A stretch of 13,277 bases of DNA from Deinococcus sp. (GTDB lineage: Bacteria; Deinococcota; Deinococci; JACQHA01). The stretch is taken from positions 1 to 13,277 of the forward strand of contig JACQHA010000255.1 in assembly GCA_016199255.1 (NCBI GenBank), written 5' to 3'. The notes below the pieces were generated by a model that saw only the letters and a program-made list of their open reading frames with translations, ran no database searches and was not told where the DNA came from. Position numbers and translations under genes: made by a program. Shown one piece after another: positions 6,646 to 12,903 of this stretch. Position 1 is the stretch's first letter; each line of letters starts with the position of its first letter.

Positions 6646-7767
6646 ATGGAGATCTCGATCCCCCGCGAGTGCCGGGGGCTGGAAAAGCGGGTAGCCGTCA
6701 CGCCCCGGGGCTGCGCCGGCCTACTGGCTGCCGGGCACCGGGTGTTCGTGGAAGCCGGCGCCGGCGAGGGCGCGGGCTACAGCGACACTGAGTACGAAGC
6801 AGCCGGAGCCAGGCTGGTCTGGTCGCGGGAAGAGGCCTTTGGCCGCGGCGACCTGGTGGTGAAGGTCAGCCACCCCACTCCTGAGGAAGTGGCCCTCCTG
6901 CCAGCAGGCGGCGCGGTGGCGGGCTTCCTCCACCTAGCAGCCGCCCCTAAGGAGCAGCTGGAAACCCTGGCGAGGCGCCACATTACCGCCCTGGCCTTTG
7001 AGCAGCTACAGATCGGCGATGAGCGGCCGATCCTGACTGCCATGAGCGAGCTGGCTGGCAGGCTCTGCCCGCAAATAGCCGGTCGCTGGCTGGAGACGCC
7101 TTCGGGCGGCCGGGGGGTACTGCTCTCTGGGGTCCCTGGTGTGGCAGCAGCAGAGGTAGTGATCCTGGGCGCCGGCACCGTGGGCGGTAACGCCGCCCGG
7201 GCCTTTGCGGCGCTGGGAGCGCAGGTCACCTTGCTGGACGTAGATACGCGCCGCCTGCGGGCGGCGGAAGCGTCGCTGCCTGGCCGGGTAGCCCTGGTGC
7301 ACGCTGATGAAGTGACCATCGCCCGCTCGGTGGCCTATGCCGACGTGCTGGTGGGGGCGGTGCTGGTTCCAGGCGAACGCGCACCAGTACTGGTGTCCAC
7401 TGAGACTGTGCAGCGCATGCGCCCTGACGCGGTGATTCTCGACCTCTCCATTGACCAGGGGGGATGTGTAGAAACCAGCCGCCCCACCACTCTGGAAGAT
7501 CCGGTGTTTCGGGCCCATGGCGTGCTGCACTATTGTGTCCCCAATACTCCAGCGCTGGTGGCGCGCACTGCCAGCCATGCGCTTTCCCACGCAGTGGTCC
7601 CACTGCTGGCCGCAGTCCCTGGAGAACTGGCCACAGCGCTGCGCGCCGGCCATCCTCTGAGCAGCGCTGTGGCGCTGTACCAGGGCACACCGGTGCGGGC
7701 CTCGCTGGCGCAGGTGCTGGGAGTCGAGGCGGCCCCGCTGGAGCAGTTGCTGGGAGGAAGGCTATGA
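6646..7767 (+). CDS. ald: Alanine dehydrogenase
   Basis: This enzyme catalyses the reversible NAD-dependent oxidative deamination of L-alanine to pyruvate and ammonia. At 373 residues it matches the family. Catalytic residues sit where expected: Lys73 in LVVKVSHPTPEE, His96 in GFLHLAAA, and Asp270 in DLSIDQGGC. The NAD fold is VVILGAGTVGGNAA (G175-x-G-x-x-G180) with Asp198 closing the second strand (VTLLDVD), which favours NAD over NADP. MSELAGRLCPQIAG is the usual hinge. The ATG follows a near-perfect ribosome site, AAGGAGGT (6633-6640), that overlaps the end of the GNAT gene. The stop overlaps the next gene's start (ATGA), so translation is coupled. It may supply pyruvate, or regenerate NAD when run in reverse. 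A related imino-acid substrate cannot be excluded. Confidence 0.93.
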   Translation: MEISIPRECRGLEKRVAVTPRGCAGLLAAGHRVFVEAGAGEGAGYSDTEYEAAGARLVWSREEAFGRGDLVVKVSHPTPEEVALLPAGGAVAGFLHLAAAPKEQLETLARRHITALAFEQLQIGDERPILTAMSELAGRLCPQIAGRWLETPSGGRGVLLSGVPGVAAAEVVILGAGTVGGNAARAFAALGAQVTLLDVDTRRLRAAEASLPGRVALVHADEVTIARSVAYADVLVGAVLVPGERAPVLVSTETVQRMRPDAVILDLSIDQGGCVETSRPTTLEDPVFRAHGVLHYCVPNTPALVARTASHALSHAVVPLLAAVPGELATALRAGHPLSSAVALYQGTPVRASLAQVLGVEAAPLEQLLGGRL

Positions 7768-9056
7768 GCTGGGAAAACGCCTACCGCTCAAAGCTCATGA
7801 GCGCCGAGGAGGCAGTACGATTAGTGCAGAGCGGCCAGCGGATCACGGTATCTGCCAATGCCGGTGTACCCCGCAGCTTGCTCGACGCCCTGTGCGCCCG
7901 CAGCAGCGAGCTGCGCCATGTGGAGATCGCGGCACTGCTCACCTTGGGCGAAGCGCCTTACGACCAGCCCCAGCACCGCCAGGCGTTTAGAGCCAATGCC
8001 CTGTTTGTAGGGGCCAATTTGCGCGAGGCCGTGAACGAGGGCCGGGCCGACTACACCCCGATATTCCTCTCGGAAATTCCCCGGCTGATTGCCCAGCGGC
8101 TGCCTATTGATGTGGTGCTAGCCCAGGTGTCTCCGCCAGACGAACACGGCTTCTGCTCCTTTGGCGTGTCAGTAGATGTAGTGAAGCCGGCGGCACACCT
8201 GGCCAAGCACGTGATTGCCGAGGTGAACCACCGCTACCCGCGTACTTTGGGCGACTCATTCATCCACGTTTCTCGCCTGTCAGCAGTGGTGGAAGTGGAC
8301 TACGAACTGCCGGAGCTGAAGCGCGAGACGCCAGATGAGGTGGCCAGGCGAATCGGGGAGAATGTGGCTACTCTGGTGGAAGACGGCGACACGCTCCAGT
8401 TGGGCATTGGCACCATCCCCGACGCAGTGCTGGCTGCACTGACCGACAAGCGCGATCTAGGGGTGCACACCGAGATGTTCTCTGACGGGGTGATGCAACT
8501 GGTGGAGGCAGGGGTGGTCAACGGCGAGAAGAAACCCATCCACCGCGGCAAGGTGGTAGCCTCGTTCCTCATGGGCAGCCGCGAACTCTACAGCTGGGTG
8601 GACAACAATCCCATAGTGGAGATGCACCCTTCTGACTACACCAACGACCCGTTCATTGTGGCGCAGCACGACCACATGGTGGCGGTGAACTCAGCCATTG
8701 CCATAGACCTCACCGGCCAGGTGGCATCGGACTCCATCGGCACCTATATCTATTCTGGCATTGGGGGCCAGGTGGATTTCGTGCGGGGCGCTAGCCGGGC
8801 GGCGCACGGCCGGCCGGTGATTGCCCTCCCCTCCACCGCCAAGGGCAGCACGGTCTCCCGCATTGTGGCAGAGCTGCCGCCTGGCGCTGGCGTGGTGACC
8901 AGCCGCGGCGACATCCACCTGGTGGTTACCGAGCACGGCATAGCTGACTTGTGGGGGCGCTCGCTACGCGAACGCGCCAAGGCCCTCATTGCCATTGCCG
9001 ACCCCCGCTTCCATGACGAACTCACTGCCCGCGCCCACCAGCGGCGGCTGCTATAA
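7764..9056 (+). CDS. Acetyl-CoA hydrolase/transferase family, 4-hydroxybutyrate CoA-transferase type
   Basis: This enzyme moves coenzyme A between acetyl-CoA and a short-chain acid such as 4-hydroxybutyrate or butyrate. The 430-residue length matches AbfT/Cat2 proteins. Key stretches are VVLAQVSPPDEHGFCSFGVS, LQLGIGTIPDAVLAAL, the catalytic Glu237 in GVHTEMFSDGVMQL (Glu238 in the clostridial enzyme), and the oxyanion/CoA loop YSGIGGQVDFVRGA. The C-terminus ends in VVTEHGIADLWGRSL, typical of the family. The ATG overlaps the ald stop by 4 bases, with GGGAGGAAGG upstream. The frame stays open for 300 bases further upstream, but that part lies inside ald and is a shadow. With ald upstream and an Fe-S dehydratase downstream, it suggests CoA-ester chemistry in amino- or hydroxy-acid breakdown; the true acid is unknown. 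Confidence 0.93.
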   Translation: MSWENAYRSKLMSAEEAVRLVQSGQRITVSANAGVPRSLLDALCARSSELRHVEIAALLTLGEAPYDQPQHRQAFRANALFVGANLREAVNEGRADYTPIFLSEIPRLIAQRLPIDVVLAQVSPPDEHGFCSFGVSVDVVKPAAHLAKHVIAEVNHRYPRTLGDSFIHVSRLSAVVEVDYELPELKRETPDEVARRIGENVATLVEDGDTLQLGIGTIPDAVLAALTDKRDLGVHTEMFSDGVMQLVEAGVVNGEKKPIHRGKVVASFLMGSRELYSWVDNNPIVEMHPSDYTNDPFIVAQHDHMVAVNSAIAIDLTGQVASDSIGTYIYSGIGGQVDFVRGASRAAHGRPVIALPSTAKGSTVSRIVAELPPGAGVVTSRGDIHLVVTEHGIADLWGRSLRERAKALIAIADPRFHDELTARAHQRRLL

Positions 9057-9119
9057 CGTCTACTAGGCATCTGCATCATGGTAGGCTGTTCCCAGGACAA
9101 CAAGGCTGCTCGCCAAACA

Positions 9120-9266
9120 ATGGAGGAACTGATTAAGAAGCTACCTCCTGAGTTGGAAAAAGAGGTGGAGGATTTTGTACAGTTTCTGATAGAGAGACAG
9201 GCCCCAAAGCCTGGGAGAAAATTGCGCCAGGATTGGGCGGGTGCCTTGAGAGATTACCGCAACTAA
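9120..9266 (+). pseudogene. VapB-type antitoxin (DUF2281), probably C-terminally truncated
   Basis: Forty-eight residues starting MEELIKKLPPELEKEVEDFV and ending KLRQDWAGALRDYRN. This is the DUF2281 pattern found in small antitoxins paired with PIN-domain toxins. Full-length relatives continue about 15-20 residues after '...DWAGALRDYR' and their stop overlaps the toxin start. Here the stop comes at once, and the toxin reading begins 3 bases later without its own start codon. A small deletion at the junction would explain both. An ATG at 9078 would add 14 non-conserved residues; neither start has a clear ribosome site. Base composition is lower in GC than the flanking operon, as often seen for mobile toxin-antitoxin pairs. 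It may still be made, but its partner is broken. Confidence 0.7.
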
Positions 9267-9268
9267 CC

Positions 9269-9354
9269 CGTTACTTGGTGGACACCAATGTATGGCTGGA
9301 ATGCCTTCTCGACCAGACAAGGTCGAGGGTTGCTCGGCAGCAGCGTATAATGCC
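9269..9354 (+). pseudogene. PIN-domain toxin (VapC-type) N-terminal remnant
   Basis: The frame reads RYLVDTNVWLECLLDQTRSR, the standard first strand of a PIN ribonuclease with its metal-binding Asp in LVDTNVWLE. Only about 25-30 residues remain of a ~130-residue domain. No start codon precedes it, and it runs on in frame through unrelated residues into the Fe-S dehydratase. The other PIN acidic residues and the C-terminal strands are absent, so no nuclease activity is expected. The fragment directly follows the DUF2281 antitoxin, the normal antitoxin-toxin order, which supports the reading as a wrecked VapBC pair. Confidence 0.78.
9323..9351 (+). promoter_or_regulatory. Candidate sigma-70-type promoter of the dehydratase
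   Basis: A perfect -10 hexamer TATAAT (9346-9351) lies inside the toxin remnant, with TCGAGG (9323-9328; 3 of 6 matches to TTGACA) 17 bases upstream. Transcription would begin near 9358, giving a leader of about 43 bases that ends in the ribosome site AGAGGTGG (9385-9392) and the ATG at 9401. The dehydratase may thus be expressed separately from the upstream operon. Confidence 0.5.
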
Positions 9355-9400
9355 CCATACCTGTTTCTGGGAAAGGGTGGTGACAGAGGTGGCGCGGAAA

Positions 9401-11605
9401 ATGGTGATTGAGCGAGGCAGCAACCCTTACCACTATGAGGTTCAAGGCAAGGCTAACGAGCCCATCACGGTAGCGGCGCTCTTGGACCGGGCGCGCAAGG
9501 AACTGAAGCCGCGCAGCCCCAAGATCGAGCTAGCTGAGATTGTGGACCGGCTGGACTACAACGCCCCGCGCATTGCTATTATTGGTGGCTCGCCCGATCA
9601 CCCGGCGCACCTTATGGACTACCAGACCGCCTTCCGCGCCGCGCACCGCATCTGGCAGCAAGGCGGCGTGCCCTTCTGGTTCAGCGTGCCGGTGCTGTGC
9701 GACGGCACTGCCCAGAGCAACATCGGGATGTGCTACTCGCTGGCGTCGCGCAACGAGATGGCGGCCATGGTGGTGAACCAGATGGAGGCGCAATCGTACC
9801 ACGGTGCTTTTGTGCTGCAGGGCTGCGACAAGCAGCCCTTGGCAGTAGTAGCGGGGCTGGCACTTCTGGACGTGCTCCGCCAGCGGCGGGGCGATGCACC
9901 TGTGTTCGCCAGCTTTGCTCCCGCCCATGTGCTGCGCGGCGGCACTATTCCTGACAATTTACGCCAGGAGCTACTGGACCTGGCAGCCCGGGCTGATGCC
10001 CAGGGGGAGAAGGCTATTGGCGATGACCTGCGCGATACCCTGAATTACATCCTGCAGTGCTCCTCCAACCAGGCCTTCCTGGGGGTGCTCACTAGAACGG
10101 TGCAGCGCGGCCTGCTCAGCCAGGAGCAGCACAAGGCGCTAGAGAAGCGCCTAGCAGCCAACACCTGCCACGAGGCAGGAGGCATCTGTGCCTTTAACGG
10201 CACGGGCAACAGCAGCCGACATTGTGTGGCGGCGCTGGGACTGGTCCACCCGGCGCTGGAGCTGCTCACCGCGCCTCCCGACCAGGAGCGGGTCAATGCT
10301 GCAGTGGACGCGCTGTTCACCTTCTGCAACAACCCCGACTACAGCGTGTTCCACATGGTGGCCAAGAACTTCGCCAACTGTGTGCGGGTGCACAGCACCA
10401 CCGGCGGCTCCACCAATCTGGTGAAGCACCTGGTGGCGGCCATGATCTACGCTGGGTACGATTTCAGCCTCTTCGACCTAGAGCGCATCCACACCAGCAC
10501 CCCCATCCCCGACCTGTTTGACTACAGCCTCACCCAGGGGCGGGACATCTTTGCGCTGGCCCAGCAGTGCTGCGACGGCAAGATCCGGGGCATGGAGACG
10601 GTGCTGTTTGAGCTGATGCAAAACGGCGTGCCGGTAGACCTGGATGCTCCCACTGTCACTGGCACCACCTGGCGGCAGCGTTTGGCCGATACCACCAACC
10701 TAAGCGCCCTGGGGGTCAGCAATAACCCTATTATCCTGGCCAGGCCGCGCCGTTCCATATCGGGCGTAGACGTGCTGCGCAGCAACTTCTTTGAATCTGC
10801 GGTGGTGAAAATCAGCGGCATGCCTGATCCTCAGGTGAACGAGTTCGATGAGAAAGCCGCTTTCGTGCTCTACTACGAAAACGAAGACGACGCCAACAGC
10901 GGCCTGTTGGACACCAAGCTGCTCCAGGCCCTGCCCCAGCGCTGGGACGTGACCCGCCATGAGCTCCTGGCCATGTTCAGCCACAACTGTACCCCAGAGG
11001 ATCTGCCACTGGAGCAGGCGCGGGCCCTGGGCGATGCCGAGCTCTACCAGCTCATGGTGCAGCGGCGCATCCTCAAGCTGGCCATTGTCATTAGCGGCCA
11101 GGGCCCGGAGGCGTTTGGCATGCCCGAGATGTTCACTCCCAGCCAGTACCTGAACAGCAACCGGGAGCTGCGGCGGCTGGCGGTGCTGATCAGTGACGGC
11201 CGCTATTCAGGCGTGAGCTATGGCGCGTCCATTGGGCACGTCACCCCAGAAGCCCGGCGCCGGGGTGGGATCCTTTACTTGCGCACCGGGGATCTTTTGC
11301 ACCTCAGGCTGCGGGCCAAGCGCCTCAACCTGCTGGATCGGCCAGCGTTCCGCCTGGGCCGGCTGGCGCTCTATAGTGGCGCCCTAGAACAGGACCACGC
11401 GGCTCTAGGCCAGGAGCGGCTGGAGCGCATCGAAAAGCGGCGCAGCCTGATTGCCCCCACGAACCTGATGGATGACGTCACCGACGCAGCCCATGGCGTG
11501 GTGCCCCGGGTCGTGGCCAGACACGCTACCAGGCCCTATGTGTTCCCGGAAAGCGTGCTCTGGCCCCAGAACGTGCTAGACGTGTTAGATCCCAAGGAGT
11601 GCTAG
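9401..11605 (+). CDS. Divergent IlvD/Edd-family Fe-S dehydratase
   Basis: A 734-residue member of the dihydroxy-acid / sugar-acid dehydratase superfamily, which removes water from a 2,3-dihydroxy acid to leave a 2-oxo acid. Probable Fe-S ligands are Cys100 in VPVLCDGTAQSNIGM, Cys142 in LQGCDKQPL and Cys263 in AGGICAFNGTGNSS, matching the three conserved cysteines of the family. HSTTGGSTNLVKHL and DGRYSGVSYGASIGHVTPEA (with Ser603, the usual catalytic base position) are also conserved. It is about 170 residues longer than IlvD (~560). Much of the excess is an insert of about 100 residues between the second and third cysteines. The start at 9401 is chosen for its ribosome site (AGAGGTGG, 8 bases away). 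An in-frame TTG at 9233 would fuse 56 residues of toxin remnant and is unlikely. The substrate is unknown. Its stop overlaps the opposing selenoprotein gene's stop. Confidence 0.85.
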   Translation: MVIERGSNPYHYEVQGKANEPITVAALLDRARKELKPRSPKIELAEIVDRLDYNAPRIAIIGGSPDHPAHLMDYQTAFRAAHRIWQQGGVPFWFSVPVLCDGTAQSNIGMCYSLASRNEMAAMVVNQMEAQSYHGAFVLQGCDKQPLAVVAGLALLDVLRQRRGDAPVFASFAPAHVLRGGTIPDNLRQELLDLAARADAQGEKAIGDDLRDTLNYILQCSSNQAFLGVLTRTVQRGLLSQEQHKALEKRLAANTCHEAGGICAFNGTGNSSRHCVAALGLVHPALELLTAPPDQERVNAAVDALFTFCNNPDYSVFHMVAKNFANCVRVHSTTGGSTNLVKHLVAAMIYAGYDFSLFDLERIHTSTPIPDLFDYSLTQGRDIFALAQQCCDGKIRGMETVLFELMQNGVPVDLDAPTVTGTTWRQRLADTTNLSALGVSNNPIILARPRRSISGVDVLRSNFFESAVVKISGMPDPQVNEFDEKAAFVLYYENEDDANSGLLDTKLLQALPQRWDVTRHELLAMFSHNCTPEDLPLEQARALGDAELYQLMVQRRILKLAIVISGQGPEAFGMPEMFTPSQYLNSNRELRRLAVLISDGRYSGVSYGASIGHVTPEARRRGGILYLRTGDLLHLRLRAKRLNLLDRPAFRLGRLALYSGALEQDHAALGQERLERIEKRRSLIAPTNLMDDVTDAAHGVVPRVVARHATRPYVFPESVLWPQNVLDVLDPKEC

Positions 11606-12441
11606 AGCGCTCCTGCCGCCAGCTTAAATTGCTCCAGCCGCGCCGCTAAATGGTATTCTTCCCGCCGCCAGCGGTAGGGTAGGTCGCGGATCACGCCTGG
11701 CTCAGTAGCAGTAACCAGCAACTCCAGCACGTCCAGGAGTACCGTAGTCTGCTGGTCCACCTGCCCCGGCTCACCCAGGGGATGGCCCAGCGGCCATTTG
11801 AGAAACACTGCCCGGGGCGGGCGCACCTGCTCAGTAATGTCCCGCTTAATGGATACTGACACCGTGGGGATCCCCACTGCCTCAATCAGGCGCTGAATCA
11901 GCCCCACGGACTGATTGCAGAGCCCTCAGGCAGGGGTGAGCAGCACTGCATCCACCCGGTCGCGCCGTAGACGACGGGCTACCTCCGGGGCAGTCTTGGT
12001 AACCAGAGTGTCCACATGATGCTTGTCAATGTGCCCCATGAAGCCGTAGTGGTGCGGGGCGACACCAGCAATGAGACCAAGCGCCACCAGCTCCCGCAGC
12101 CGGTCGATGGGAAACACGATGTTGATGTCCTGGTCGGCATCGCGGTGATCGTAGTAGTCGTGGGTGATACGGAGCTGCTCGGCTTGCACCGCCCCTGGCA
12201 GCTCCCGGAAGCTGGGGTCGCCATTGGGATCGGCCATGTCAAACGGGGGCTGCTCCTTCAGGTGCACGCCCGCTGTGGTCACCAGGGCTAAGCGGCACTG
12301 GATCAAAGGCTTCTGGAGCGGCATCCAGGGAATGGTCTCCGCTTTGCGGAACCGCCTGGTGCGCGACCAGATCGCCAGCAAGGCTGGAAAGCGCACTAAC
12401 CAGCGAGCCAGGGCTTGATTCCACCAGCGCTGCAGCGTCAT
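11602..12441 (-). CDS. GrdB-family selenoprotein (glycine/sarcosine/betaine reductase B-like), UGA read as selenocysteine
   Basis: Two abutting open frames in one reading frame make a single 279-residue protein if the TGA at 11926-11928 (codon 172) is read as selenocysteine. The context is VDAVLLTPA-U-GLCNQSVGLIQR, placing the UGA in a Sec-x-x-Cys redox motif (Sec172, Cys175) at the usual Sec/Cys position of this family. Upstream family landmarks are LALVTTAGVHLKEQPPFDM, GDPSFRELPG, HDYYDHRDADQDINIVFPID and APHHYGFMGHI. Downstream are AVGIPTVSVSI, RPPRAVFLKWPLGHPLGEPG and DLPYRWRR. A SECIS-like hairpin starts right after the UGA. Start options are ATG 12441, GTG 12447 and TTG 12453; ATG is taken. 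In glycine reductase GrdB forms the substrate-specific selenoprotein with GrdE, acting with GrdA. Those partners are absent here, so this is a stand-alone relative whose reaction I cannot name. Confidence 0.88.
11888..11928 (-). promoter_or_regulatory. Bacterial SECIS element for the UGA codon
   Basis: Immediately after UGA (11926-11928) the mRNA folds into AAUCAGUCC (11916-11908), loop GUG (11907-11905), GGGCUGAUU (11904-11896). This is nine continuous pairs with one G-U. Below it CUG (11920-11918) pairs CAG (11895-11893) past one bulged C, and GGGC (11925-11922) pairs GCCU (11891-11888). The loop lies 18 bases after the UGA and starts with G, as expected for elements bound by SelB in bacteria (a small apical loop with a G among its first bases, about 16-37 bases downstream). 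Confidence 0.8.
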
Positions 12442-12458
12442 AAGCACACCCAAGAACT

Positions 12459-12484
12459 AGCCCGCCGCCACTCCGCGGCGGGCT
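12459..12484. other. Strong hairpin upstream of the selenoprotein gene
   Basis: AGCCCGCCGC (12459-12468) and GCGGCGGGCT (12475-12484) form a perfect 10-base stem with a CACTCC loop. It lies just upstream of the selenoprotein start (17 bases from the ATG). Neither flank is T-rich, so it is not a classical intrinsic terminator in either direction. It could be a leader structure of the selenoprotein mRNA, a stop for antisense transcripts crossing from the dehydratase side, or a relic. Confidence 0.5.
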
Positions 12485-12699
12485 TATCCGACTGGGAGGG
12501 CCGCTTGGACGATAAGCTAACCCCCCAGGGCGTCTAGAATACCACAGAATCTGCAAACTGAGGTCAAAATCAAGCGGTCAAGAAAACCGAGTATACCAAC
12601 AGGTTATTTGAGATTTACCCTTGCCACCTGGCACGACCCAGGCCTAGATTGCCTCTATCAAACCAGAGCCATCTCAACACGTAGCCTGAGCCCTTAGTA
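12485..12699. other. Intergenic stretch with no recognised gene
   Basis: This is part of the 462-base gap between the divergent selenoprotein and RNase Y-like genes. It is AT-richer than the coding parts (for example 12541-12615). I see no protein, RNA gene or repeat that I can support. It probably contains the selenoprotein promoter on the minus strand, but I could not place one. Confidence 0.5.
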
Positions 12700-12721
12700 G
12701 GGGCGACCGGCCGGTCGCCCC
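12700..12721. repeat. 22-base perfect palindrome (dispersed-repeat type)
   Basis: GGGGCGACCGG (12700-12710) followed directly by its reverse complement CCGGTCGCCCC (12711-12721), preceded by TTAGTA. It has the same 'GTAGGGGC' opening as the hairpin cluster at 1596-1676. Such palindromes occur as dispersed intergenic repeats in several GC-rich bacterial genomes. It could also be a protein-binding operator, but that is less likely given the second related copy. Confidence 0.65.
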
Positions 12722-12752
12722 ACACAACTGGGTCTGAGCCCCCTGTATTTTC

Positions 12753-12781
12753 TTGACATGAATAGCAGGCAATGTTACCCT
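12753..12781 (+). promoter_or_regulatory. Candidate sigma-70-type promoter of the RNase Y-like gene
   Basis: A perfect -35 TTGACA (12753-12758) is followed by a 17-base spacer and TACCCT (12776-12781; 3 of 6 matches to TATAAT). Transcription would start near 12788, leaving a leader of about 115 bases that contains the long hairpin at 12831-12871. Confidence 0.5.
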
Positions 12782-12830
12782 TTGAGCGAGGCAGCAATGT
12801 GCTGGCCCGCCTACGGTTTCTCCTTTCGCC

Positions 12831-12871
12831 GGATGGCCGCTCGCCGGTAGGACTGAAGCGAGCGGCCATCC
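12831..12871 (+). promoter_or_regulatory. 14-bp leader hairpin before the RNase Y-like gene
   Basis: GGATGGCCGCTCGC (12831-12844) pairs perfectly with GCGAGCGGCCATCC (12858-12871) around a 13-base loop (CGGTAGGACTGAA). It ends 17 bases before the ribosome site GGGGAG (12888-12893). The following bases CACCAATTT are only weakly T-rich, so it is either a weak terminator/attenuator or an mRNA-stability or autoregulatory structure. I do not recognise a known riboswitch. Confidence 0.55.
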
Positions 12872-12903
12872 CACCAATTTCCCCATAGGGGAGTGATGTG
12901 ATC

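Noticed and set aside
7006..7690. Long minus-strand frames opposite alanine dehydrogenase
   Set aside because: They are antisense shadows typical of GC-rich codon use; the plus strand carries the catalytic and NAD-binding motifs.
7464..7763. 100-residue N-terminal extension of the CoA-transferase frame
   Set aside because: It lies wholly inside alanine dehydrogenase in another frame, is compositionally odd (Pro/Arg/Ser-rich), and the ATG at 7764 has a ribosome site and the normal family N-terminus.
9233..9400. In-frame extension making a 790-residue toxin-dehydratase fusion from TTG 9233
   Set aside because: The extra residues are a truncated PIN start with no function, while a TATAAT box and a ribosome site directly before ATG 9401 mark the real beginning.
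11602..11907. Separate small gene starting at GTG 11907
   Set aside because: It is the C-terminal part of the GrdB-like selenoprotein in the same frame as the upstream part; the GTG is an internal valine codon within the SECIS loop.
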